DNA of 54,529 nucleotides from Prevotella sp. (GTDB lineage Bacteria; Bacteroidota; Bacteroidia; Bacteroidales; Bacteroidaceae): NCBI GenBank assembly GCA_017934525.1, contig JAGBJJ010000039.1, positions 1 to 54,529 of the forward strand, read 5' to 3'. Shown piece by piece: positions 1 to 6,432 of this stretch (position 1 is its first letter; each line of letters starts with the position of its first letter). The notes under the pieces were generated by a model. It saw only the letters and a program-made list of their open reading frames with translations, ran no database searches and was not told where the DNA came from. The position numbers and the translations under genes were made by a program.

Positions 1-119
1 CCGATGACTCCTTCGCCGAATTCATCGAGCACGGTGCCTGTAATCTCCGTTTGCGCATACATCATAGTCGCTGCAAACATGAGCATAAGGCTCAGAAAGA
101 TTCTTTTTGCTTGTTTCAT
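1..119 (-). CDS. SusC/RagA-like TonB-dependent receptor, N-terminal fragment
   Basis: Only the first 39 codons lie in the window; the gene runs off the left edge. The product starts MKQAKRIFLSLMLMFAATMM, a basic and hydrophobic signal peptide ending near Tyr-Ala-Gln. It goes straight into an ITGTVLDEFGEGVIG stretch, the opening of the carboxypeptidase-D-like (CarboxypepD_reg) domain that begins nearly all SusC proteins. By family knowledge the full protein would be an outer-membrane glycan or peptide importer of about 1000 residues paired with a SusD lipoprotein. A TAnnTTTG box lies 42 bp upstream of the start. The sugar-binding AraC regulator immediately upstream on the same strand probably controls it. 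The identification rests on the N-terminus only. Confidence 0.75.
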   Translation of the reverse strand, partial: MKQAKRIFLSLMLMFAATMMYAQTEITGTVLDEFGEGVI

Positions 120-160
120 AAATCTTTGCGGTTAGTAATGAAAATAATAAGAATTTGCCG

Positions 161-168
161 CAAAGGTA
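161..168 (-). promoter_or_regulatory. -7 promoter box of the left-edge SusC gene
   Basis: The minus strand reads TACCTTTG, matching the Bacteroidetes -7 consensus TAnnTTTG, 42 bp before the start codon at 119. The region up to 261 is AT-rich and has no gene. No convincing -33 TTTG was found. Confidence 0.5.
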
Positions 169-261
169 ATGGTAATAGGAGCGTAGGCTTTAAAAAAATC
201 GTTCATCCCAGTTAAAATTTGTTTCTATGCAACATTTTTACTCGAAGACGAACGATTTTTA

Positions 262-1809
262 TTAGCGTTTCATGTCGGTGGGATTTTTGCCGAATTCATC
301 CTTGAAGCACTTTGTGAAGTAGCTTGGGGCAGTGAATCCGACGGTGTAGGCCACCTCGCTGACCGACTTGTCGGTGGTAAGCAGCAGCTGGTAGCCGCGG
401 TTCAGTCGGGCTGCGCGCAGCAGCTCAACGGGCGACGAGCCAGTGATTGACTTCACCTTGCGGTAGAGCTGCACGCGACTGAGGCTCATGTCGGCCGCCA
501 GGTCTTCTACGCTGAGCTCGCTCTCGCCCAGCCGCTTCTCTACAACTTCCTTGAAGCGGGTGATGAAGAGCGACGTAGGGATGTCGTCGGTGTAGCTGTC
601 GGTGGTGGTGGCAGCCTCGCCTGCTTCGTCATTCTGGACTGCTGCTGCCGGCGAGGCTTCGGCCGAGCGGTCTTCCTCCAGATTCCATAAGTTGCTCACC
701 TCGCGCTGACGGCGCAGGCTGATTTTGCCCTGCTGGAAGAGGTAGAACAGCAGGATGACCATGAGCAGCAGCAGGATGACACCGAAGGCGAGCAGCGTGA
801 TGGTGCGCTGGGCGTTGAGCTGCTCCAGATAGCCGTCAGACTGTTCGTGCAGCTGGTCCAGATAGTTCGACTGGCGCTCAGTCTCGGCGTTCTGCATCTC
901 AATGACGTTGGCATTGGCGGAGGTGATGAGAGCCGTGGCCAGTTTGCTGTCGCGTTTGAACTGGCGTCCCTCAAGGATGTCGACGGCCAGCTGCAGCACC
1001 TCGTCGCCGTGAGTGGGATAGATGCACGAAGCCATCAGCAGCGAGTCGCGCACGAGCTCGATGCCGCCGCCTTTGCCGGGCAGTCCGTCGATGCCGCAGA
1101 ACTGGGGCAGGGCAGACTCGGCTAAGCCTTTTGCTATCAGTGCGCGGCGGGCACCCATGGCCATGCGGTCGTTCTGGCCGAAGACGTAGTCGATGTGGGT
1201 CAGGTTGCCATCGTAGCGGCTGACGGCCTCGAAGGCGCTCTCCTCGGTCCAGTCGCCTTGCAGCGAGCTGACGAGCTCGATGCCGGGATAGCGGCTCAGG
1301 ACTTCGGTGAAGCCCTCGTGGCGCTCAATGGCCGGCGACGAGCCCTTGAGGCCCATCACCTCGAGCACGCGTCCGCTGCCTTGCAGCTGGGCAGCGATGA
1401 ATTCGCCCATCATGCGCCCCATCTCGTGGTTGTCGGCGCCGACGTAGGCAGTGAACTTCTCGGTGTTGGTCTTGCGATCGAACACGATGACGGGGATGCC
1501 GCGGTCGAAAGCGCGGTCGATGGCTGGCGTCACCGTGACCACCTGGTTGGGGGCGACGATGAGCAGGTCGATGCCGTCGTTGACAAACTGGTCAATCTGT
1601 TCTATCTGGCGCTCGTCGCTGTCGTCGGCCGAGGCGAAGCGCAGTTCAAGCCCATCGTGGAAGTAGGTGCCCACCTGCAACTCACGGTTCAGCTTGTCGC
1701 GCCAGATGTCTTGCGAGCACTGGCTCACGCCGATGACATAGCGGGGCGGCTTCTGCGAGCATCCAGCCAGCAAGATGGCCAATATAAATAAGATAGCAAA
1801 ATGTCGCAT
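262..1809 (-). CDS. Lipidated sugar-sensing one-component regulator: periplasmic binding domain, TM helix and AraC-type HTH
   Basis: I chose the start at 1809 because it yields a signal peptide with lipobox (MRHFAILFILAILLAGC, Cys17); the longer reading frame adds 38 non-signal residues. Residues about 24-300 resemble a type I periplasmic sugar-binding domain (Peripla_BP_4), with ligand-loop features such as DLLIVAPN and PVIVFDRK. Residues 305-335 are polar and helical, and 336-358 form a clear membrane helix. An acidic linker leads to an AraC HTH at about 430-512 with the usual VAYTVGFTAPSYFTKCFKDEFG ending split over two helices. This suggests periplasmic ligand sensing passed across the membrane to a DNA-binding domain, without the kinase and receiver modules of Bacteroides hybrid two-component systems. 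The neighbouring SusC gene downstream is the likely target. The combination of lipidated N-terminus and cytoplasmic HTH is read directly from the sequence; the function is inferred. Confidence 0.88.
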   Translation of the reverse strand: MRHFAILFILAILLAGCSQKPPRYVIGVSQCSQDIWRDKLNRELQVGTYFHDGLELRFASADDSDERQIEQIDQFVNDGIDLLIVAPNQVVTVTPAIDRAFDRGIPVIVFDRKTNTEKFTAYVGADNHEMGRMMGEFIAAQLQGSGRVLEVMGLKGSSPAIERHEGFTEVLSRYPGIELVSSLQGDWTEESAFEAVSRYDGNLTHIDYVFGQNDRMAMGARRALIAKGLAESALPQFCGIDGLPGKGGGIELVRDSLLMASCIYPTHGDEVLQLAVDILEGRQFKRDSKLATALITSANANVIEMQNAETERQSNYLDQLHEQSDGYLEQLNAQRTITLLAFGVILLLLMVILLFYLFQQGKISLRRQREVSNLWNLEEDRSAEASPAAAVQNDEAGEAATTTDSYTDDIPTSLFITRFKEVVEKRLGESELSVEDLAADMSLSRVQLYRKVKSITGSSPVELLRAARLNRGYQLLLTTDKSVSEVAYTVGFTAPSYFTKCFKDEFGKNPTDMKR

Positions 1810-1835
1810 CAAAATAGTTTTATGTTTCCAGAATA

Positions 1836-1843
1836 CAAAAGTA
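1836..1843 (-). promoter_or_regulatory. -7 promoter box of the SBP-AraC regulator
   Basis: The minus strand reads TACTTTTG, matching TAnnTTTG, 27 bp before the start at 1809. This supports the shorter start chosen for the regulator, because the longer frame would begin upstream of the promoter. Confidence 0.5.
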
Positions 1844-1891
1844 CATGTTTTTTCTGAAACAGGCAACACTTTGCCGTACTTTTCTGTTTTT

Positions 1892-2317
1892 TCAGCCTTG
1901 CTTTGTGCTGAAGGCCAGGGCATACATGCGCATCTGCTTCACCATGGCCAGCAGGCCGTTGGAGCGGGTGGGGGAGAGATGCTCGCGCAGGCCGATGCGG
2001 TCGATGAAGTAGAGGTCGGCGTCGAGAATGTCTTGCGGCGTCTGGTCGTTGAGCACGCGGATGAGCAGCGTGACGATGCCCTTCACGATGAGCGCGTCGC
2101 TCTCGGCCTGGAAGTGGATGCGTCCCTCGGGCGTCAGGTCGGCCTGCAGCCACACGCGGCTCTGGCAGCCGTCGATGAGGTTCTGCTCGGTCTTGTATTT
2201 CGCGTCGAGTGGTGCTTGCTCGCTGCCCAGGTCGATGAGCAGCTGATACTTGTCCATCCAGTCGTCGAAGTCCTGAAACTCGGCGATGATGTCGTCTTGT
2301 CGTTCGTTGATAGTCAT
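1892..2317 (-). CDS. sufE: SufE cysteine desulfurase sulfur acceptor
   Basis: The 141-residue product matches SufE in length and motif. The N-terminus has an FxDFDDWMDKYQLLIDLG-type helix pair, then NLIDGCQSRVWL with the acceptor cysteine at residue 51. The LREHLSPTRSNGL segment near the C-terminus is also typical. SufE takes persulfide sulfur from a SufS-type desulfurase and passes it to Fe-S cluster assembly in the cytoplasm. An AAAGGAG ribosome-binding site precedes the start. The U32 gene lies 72 bp upstream on the same strand, so the two may be co-transcribed. No other suf gene is in the window. A lone sufE away from the suf operon is common in this phylum. Confidence 0.93.
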   Translation of the reverse strand: MTINERQDDIIAEFQDFDDWMDKYQLLIDLGSEQAPLDAKYKTEQNLIDGCQSRVWLQADLTPEGRIHFQAESDALIVKGIVTLLIRVLNDQTPQDILDADLYFIDRIGLREHLSPTRSNGLLAMVKQMRMYALAFSTKQG

Positions 2318-2371
2318 GTTTTTTCTCCTTTGTTATATGTATATGCTATAGTGACAGCAGTCACCATGGTT

Positions 2372-2389
2372 GCTGCCGGGCTCGGCAGC
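2372..2389 (-). other. Hairpin directly after the U32 stop codon
   Basis: GCTGCCG and CGGCAGC form a perfect 7-bp stem with a 4-nt loop, adjacent to the U32 stop codon. No T-run follows on the minus strand, so it is not a standard intrinsic terminator. It could attenuate transcription or protect the mRNA end before sufE. A second small dyad (GTGAC TGCT GTCAC) follows within 25 bp. Confidence 0.4.
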
Positions 2390-3640
2390 TTATTCCTCGC
2401 CTTGCGGCACCAGCTTGAAGAGCTTGTCGCTGGGGCGCACCTTCCCGCTGACGGGTATGGCCACGCGCTGTCCCTGCGGCGCCTCGCTGACGGGATGGCC
2501 GTCGTTGTCGTGTATTTCGGTGGCCTCCAGATACATGGCACCCGTGGTGGGACCGGTGACCAGCAGTTTGTCGCCCAGCTTGAAGGTGGTGGCCTCTACG
2601 CTGAACTCGGCCACGCCGAGGCGCGAGAAATACTTCACGCCGCGGCCTATGTAGACCTTGCGCTCGGTGGCACACGAGCCGTAGTGCTTGTTCCATTCGC
2701 CCATGAGCTGGCCCTGGTAGTAGCCGTCCCAGAAGCCGCGGTTGAACACGCGTGCCAGGCGCTCGTCCCAGGCGTCTTTGCGCTCCTCGGTGAAGGTGCC
2801 GTCGATGACGGCCTGGATGGCCTCTTTGTAGCAGCTGACCACGGTATATACATACTCCGGTCCGCGGGCGCGGCCCTCAATTTTCAGCACCCTGACACCG
2901 GCCCGCATCAGGCGGTCGATGAAGCGCACCGTCTTCAGGTCCTTGGGGCTCATCAGGTATTTGTTGTCTACCTCAATCTCGTTGCCCGTCTCGGCGTCGG
3001 TCAGCAGGTAGGAGCGTCGGCATATCTGTATACACTCACCCCGGTTGGCGCTGCGGTTGGCGGCATGGAGGCTCATGTAGCACTTGCCCGAGATGGCCAT
3101 GCACAGGGCGCCGTGGCAGAACATCTCGATGCGCACGGGCTCGCCGCTGGGGCCGCAGATGTGCTCGTCTACGATGTGGCGGTATATCTCTTCCACCTGC
3201 TCTATGCGGAGCTCGCGGGCCAGCACCACCACATCGGCAAACTGCGCATAGAAGCGCAGCGCCTCCACGTTGGATATGTTGAGTTGCGTGGAGAGATGCA
3301 CCTCTACGCCGCGCTGGCGGCAGTACTGCATCACGGCCACGTCGCAGGCTATCACGGCCGAGATGCCGGCCTCGGCCGCCGCGTCGATAATCTCGTGCAT
3401 CAGCGGAATGTCTTCGCCGTAGATGATGGTGTTGACAGTCAGGTATGACTTCATCCCATGTTCGCTGCACGTCTGGGCTATCTCACGCAGGTCGTCGATG
3501 GTGAAGGCTGAGGCCGAACCGGCCCGCATGTTCAGTTTCTCTATGCCAAAGTAGACGGAGTCGGCCCCCGCCTGTATAGCCGCCGCGAGAGAGTCGCGCG
3601 AGCCCACAGGGGCCATGATTTCAAAGTCTGTGAGTTTCAT
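2390..3640 (-). CDS. U32 family peptidase / tRNA-hydroxylation-type protein
   Basis: This 416-residue protein has the U32 signature at residues about 172-190 (EMFCHGALCMAISGKCYMS), with cysteines at 175, 180 and 187 and more at 203 and 207. The N-terminal half (IMAPVGSRDSLAAAIQAGAD, FGIEKLNMRA) is the TIM-barrel-like start of the family. Relatives include E. coli TrhP (YegQ), needed for 5-hydroxyuridine at the tRNA wobble position, RlhA, and Porphyromonas PrtC, once called a collagenase. Related UbiU/UbiV bind 4Fe-4S clusters through such cysteines. I favour an RNA-modification role but cannot tell the subgroup. I chose the start at 3640 because a TAACTTTG promoter lies just upstream of it and would lie inside the longer frame. 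Confidence 0.85.
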   Translation of the reverse strand: MKLTDFEIMAPVGSRDSLAAAIQAGADSVYFGIEKLNMRAGSASAFTIDDLREIAQTCSEHGMKSYLTVNTIIYGEDIPLMHEIIDAAAEAGISAVIACDVAVMQYCRQRGVEVHLSTQLNISNVEALRFYAQFADVVVLARELRIEQVEEIYRHIVDEHICGPSGEPVRIEMFCHGALCMAISGKCYMSLHAANRSANRGECIQICRRSYLLTDAETGNEIEVDNKYLMSPKDLKTVRFIDRLMRAGVRVLKIEGRARGPEYVYTVVSCYKEAIQAVIDGTFTEERKDAWDERLARVFNRGFWDGYYQGQLMGEWNKHYGSCATERKVYIGRGVKYFSRLGVAEFSVEATTFKLGDKLLVTGPTTGAMYLEATEIHDNDGHPVSEAPQGQRVAIPVSGKVRPSDKLFKLVPQGEE

Positions 3641-3645
3641 GGGTG

Positions 3646-3653
3646 CAAAGTTA
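3646..3653 (-). promoter_or_regulatory. -7 promoter box of the U32 gene
   Basis: The minus strand reads TAACTTTG, ending 6 bp before the start codon at 3640. Transcription starting about 7 bp downstream would give an mRNA with almost no leader. It is divergent from the box at 3698-3705. Confidence 0.6.
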
Positions 3654-3660
3654 CGAAAAA

Positions 3661-3691
3661 ATTCATAATTCATGATTCATGATTCATAATT
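3661..3691. repeat. Four heptamer repeats in a divergent promoter region
   Basis: The units ATTCATA, ATTCATG, ATTCATG and ATTCATA follow each other directly, then ATT. They lie between the two divergent -7 boxes and so cover the upstream region of both promoters. They could be a binding site, or simple AT-rich slippage sequence. Confidence 0.6.
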
Positions 3692-3697
3692 ATTTTT

Positions 3698-3705
3698 TAA
3701 CTTTG
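3698..3705 (+). promoter_or_regulatory. -7 promoter box of the papain-like lipoprotein gene
   Basis: TAACTTTG matches TAnnTTTG exactly and ends 5 bp before the ATG at 3711. The predicted transcript would be leaderless or nearly so, and no Shine-Dalgarno sequence fits in between. Confidence 0.6.
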
Positions 3706-3710
3706 CAGCC

Positions 3711-4565
3711 ATGAAATGGTATTTCCTCATTTTTGTCCTCGTTATGGCCGCCTGCGGCAAGCCGTCGGGCAACCCGCACTTTGTGGTTGACGTGCTCAAC
3801 AGCTACACGCCGGTGAAGAACCAGGGCAACGCGCAGACCTGCTGGGCCTACGCCATGCTCTCGGCCATCGAGACAGAGCACATCATGCGCGGCGACTCGG
3901 TGCACCTGAGCGTGGCCTATGTGGAGAAGGCCCTGGAGCAGAATGCCGACGCACCTGCCTCGAAGCGCGGCATTGCCGCCACGCTCATCAATGCCATCGG
4001 GCGCTATGGCTTGGTGCCCTACGAGTCGATGCGCGACACGCTGGTGCCCCTGCCGCGGCTTGCCTTCATGTTAGGCATGCAATACACCGTGCATGAGTTT
4101 GCGCGCAGCGTCTGTGCCCCGGGCGAATATATCGGGCTGGGATGCTCAGACAAACATCCCTATTGGCAGGACATGGTGCCCGACGTGCCCGACAACTGGG
4201 AGCACAACAGGGTGCTCAACGTGCCAGCCGACTCGCTGCTGGCGCTCACAAGACGCGCCGTGGCTCAGCACCGTGGCGTATGCTGGGAGGGCGACATATC
4301 GGAGCATGGCTTCAACTGGAAGCAGGGCGTGGCACGCCTGTCGCTTGTCAATGGCTCTACCACCGACGACCACTGCATGGCTATTGTGGGCTTGGCCCAC
4401 GATGAGCGGGGCGAGCGCTACTTCATCATGAAAAACTCATGGGGGCGCACCAACCGTTATCGTGGTCTGATGTTTATGCACGAAGATTATTTCCGCTGCA
4501 AGACGATGTTCGTCTACATGCCCCGCAACGTGTTGCCCACTGCGAGTGACAGAACATACAAATAA
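3711..4565 (+). CDS. Papain-like (C1 family) cysteine peptidase lipoprotein
   Basis: The 284-residue protein begins with a short signal peptide and lipobox (VLVMAAC, Cys15), so it is probably a membrane-anchored lipoprotein. The papain layout is complete: PVKNQGNAQTCWAYA supplies the oxyanion Gln38 and nucleophile Cys44, DDHCMAIVG the catalytic His221, and IMKNSWG the Asn242. It lacks a long propeptide, with only about 15 residues between lipid anchor and catalytic domain. The bleomycin-hydrolase-like C1 peptidases of Bacteroidetes are possible relatives. Substrate and partners cannot be inferred. It shares a divergent promoter region with the U32 gene. Confidence 0.88.
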   Translation: MKWYFLIFVLVMAACGKPSGNPHFVVDVLNSYTPVKNQGNAQTCWAYAMLSAIETEHIMRGDSVHLSVAYVEKALEQNADAPASKRGIAATLINAIGRYGLVPYESMRDTLVPLPRLAFMLGMQYTVHEFARSVCAPGEYIGLGCSDKHPYWQDMVPDVPDNWEHNRVLNVPADSLLALTRRAVAQHRGVCWEGDISEHGFNWKQGVARLSLVNGSTTDDHCMAIVGLAHDERGERYFIMKNSWGRTNRYRGLMFMHEDYFRCKTMFVYMPRNVLPTASDRTYK

Positions 4566-4610
4566 TGCTAATTATTGCCCTTGGGCGGCGGCATATTCAG
4601 AAATAATGCG

Positions 4611-4618
4611 TAATTTTG
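4611..4618 (+). promoter_or_regulatory. -7 promoter box of the DUF4294 gene
   Basis: TAATTTTG matches TAnnTTTG and ends 5 bp before the ATG at 4624. This fixes the start: a longer frame from 4546 would start upstream of the promoter and overlap the preceding gene. Confidence 0.55.
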
Positions 4619-4623
4619 CGGTC

Positions 4624-5229
4624 ATGAAGCAAGCAGCCTTTCTCATAGCAGCACTGTCGCTGGCCGGCACCCTGCAGGTGTCGGCCCAGGAGTTGGGCGA
4701 CCCCACCTTCGTGCCAATGGTGAAGGTGGGCAAGACGCTCGTCGACGGCGACTCCATACAGTATATGGAGATGTCAAACGTCTACGTCTATCCCGAGCCC
4801 ACATTCAAGAACAAACGTCAGCAGCAGGCCTATTTGCGCCTGGTGAAGAACGTGAAGAAGACGCTCCCTCTGGCTAAGGAGGTGCGCCAGATGCTCATTG
4901 AGACGGCTGAATACTTGGAGACGTTGCCCACGAAGAAGGAGAAGAATGACCACATGAAGCGTGTGGAGGCGGCTATCGTGGCCGAATACAAGCCGAAGAT
5001 GAAGAAACTCACGTTCTCGCAGGGCAAGCTGCTCATCAAACTCGTCGACCGCGAGTGCAACTCCACGGCCTACGAGGCCATGCAGGCTTTCATCGGCCCT
5101 GTGCGGTCGGGCATGTGGCAGGCCTTTGCCTGGATGTTCGGTGCCTCGCTGAAGAAAGGCTACGATGCTGACGGCGTCGACCGTCTCACCGAGCGTGTGG
5201 TGCTCATGGTAGAGGCTGGGCAGCTTTGA
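4624..5229 (+). CDS. DUF4294 family secreted protein
   Basis: The 201-residue product has a signal peptide (MKQAAFLIAALSLAGTLQVSAQ). It then carries the pattern I associate with the Bacteroidetes-specific DUF4294: YVYPEPTFKNKRQQQAYLRL, VKKTLPLAKEVR, and a C-terminal part with KLLIKLVDRECNSTAYE and a Trp-rich MWQAFAWMFGASLKKGYD. The middle is helical and rich in Lys and Glu. Function is unknown; the signal peptide puts it in the periplasm. It follows the papain-like lipoprotein by 58 bp but has its own promoter box. The gene is convergent with the dus gene downstream, 29 bp away. Confidence 0.8.
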   Translation: MKQAAFLIAALSLAGTLQVSAQELGDPTFVPMVKVGKTLVDGDSIQYMEMSNVYVYPEPTFKNKRQQQAYLRLVKNVKKTLPLAKEVRQMLIETAEYLETLPTKKEKNDHMKRVEAAIVAEYKPKMKKLTFSQGKLLIKLVDRECNSTAYEAMQAFIGPVRSGMWQAFAWMFGASLKKGYDADGVDRLTERVVLMVEAGQL

Positions 5230-5258
5230 AAGATGAACCATTCATCATTCAACACTCA

Positions 5259-6245
5259 TCAATCCTTATTCAGCATTCTCCTCGTTTCCTCCAGAATGCT
5301 GAGCAGTTCATCCATGTGTTCGGCGCGGAGCATGGCGATACGCGTCTGGCGGAAGTTGGGAATGCCTTTGTAGATGGGCGTGGCCGCCAAATGACGGCGC
5401 GTGTGGATGATGCCGCGCTGCTCGTCAATGCGCTCCACGTTGATGCGCAGCAGCTCCTCCAGCGTGTTGAGTTTCGCGTTGAAGTCGAGTGCTGGGTCGC
5501 TGATGCCGTGGTCCAGATAGTCGCGTATCTCCTTGAATATCCAGGGGCGTCCGAACGTGGCACGCCCCACCATGATGCCGTCCACCCCATATTCGTCGAA
5601 CGCCCGCTGCGCATCCTCGGCCGACGTGATGTCGCCGTTGCCGATGATGGGGATGGTGATGCGCGGGTTGCGCTTCACCTCGCCGATCAGTGTCCAGTCG
5701 GCCTCGCCGGTGTACATCTGCGAACGGGTGCGGCCGTGGATGGTCAGCGCCTTGATGCCGCAGTCCTGCAACTGCTCGGCCAGCGTAGTGATGACCAGCT
5801 GCTCGCTGTTCCAGCCCAGGCGCGTCTTCACCGTCACCGGCAGCCTCACCGCCTTCACCACCTCACGTGTTATCTCCAGCATCTTCGGGATGTTCTGCAG
5901 CATACCAGCCCCTGCGCCCTTGCCAGCCACCTTCTTCACCGGACAGCCGAAGTTGAGGTCAATCACGTCGGGGCCGGCCTGCTCCACGATGCGGGCCGCC
6001 TCGACCATGGCGTCCAGGTCGCGCCCGTATATCTGTATGCCCACGGGGCGTTCCACGTCGCTTATCTGCAACTTCCTTACCGTCGTCTTCACGTCGCGCA
6101 CCAGCGCCTCGGCCGACACGAACTCCGTGTAGACCATCGATGCGCCGAAGCGCTTGCACAGCAGTCGGAAGCCGATGTCGGTGACGTCTTCCATCGGTGC
6201 CAGGAATACGGGTCTTTCGCCCAGGTCAATTTGTCCTATTCTCAT
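5259..6245 (-). CDS. dusB: tRNA-dihydrouridine synthase (DusB type)
   Basis: The 328-residue protein has the full Dus FMN-barrel layout: LAPMEDVTD near the N-terminus, DLNFGCPVKKV with the catalytic Cys101, KTRLGW, LTIHGRTRSQMYTGEADW, and a C-terminal GIMVGRATFGRPWIF flavin-phosphate loop. It reduces specific uridines in the tRNA D-loop using FMN and NADPH. The start at 6245 (MRIGQIDLGERPVFLAPM) matches the family. The longer frame to 6302 would begin upstream of a TAACTTTG promoter. DusB-type is the commonest form in Bacteroidales, but the exact target uridine cannot be read from sequence. Confidence 0.92.
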   Translation of the reverse strand: MRIGQIDLGERPVFLAPMEDVTDIGFRLLCKRFGASMVYTEFVSAEALVRDVKTTVRKLQISDVERPVGIQIYGRDLDAMVEAARIVEQAGPDVIDLNFGCPVKKVAGKGAGAGMLQNIPKMLEITREVVKAVRLPVTVKTRLGWNSEQLVITTLAEQLQDCGIKALTIHGRTRSQMYTGEADWTLIGEVKRNPRITIPIIGNGDITSAEDAQRAFDEYGVDGIMVGRATFGRPWIFKEIRDYLDHGISDPALDFNAKLNTLEELLRINVERIDEQRGIIHTRRHLAATPIYKGIPNFRQTRIAMLRAEHMDELLSILEETRRMLNKD

Positions 6246-6269
6246 GATGATGATTGTCGTTTCGCGCTG

Positions 6270-6277
6270 CAAAGTTA
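6270..6277 (-). promoter_or_regulatory. -7 promoter box of the dus gene
   Basis: The minus strand reads TAACTTTG, 25 bp before the start at 6245, a good match to TAnnTTTG. Confidence 0.55.
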
Positions 6278-6353
6278 CATGTTTTCCTGAAGAAACGAGC
6301 ATCTATACAATGTTTTTTTGTTTTTCAAGCACCTTCCGCCGCCTGCTTTCCTC

Positions 6354-6392
6354 AAAAAAGCAGGCAGGGCGAAATCACTTCGGCCTGCCTGC
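6354..6392 (-). terminator. Intrinsic terminator of the C10 peptidase operon
   Basis: On the minus strand GCAGGCAGG pairs with CCTGCCTGC, a 9-bp GC-rich stem, and is followed by six T residues. It lies 41 bp after the stop of the large C10 peptidase and before the dus gene. Confidence 0.85.
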
Positions 6393-6432
6393 ATGAGAGA
6401 AAATATATAAAACTCTTTTTAAGAAGTTTTAT

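Noticed and set aside
1775-3448. 557-codon plus-strand frame opposite the SufE and U32 genes
   Set aside because: It is antisense to two genes with clear family motifs and its translation shows no motif or signal peptide; open antisense frames are expected in GC-rich coding DNA.
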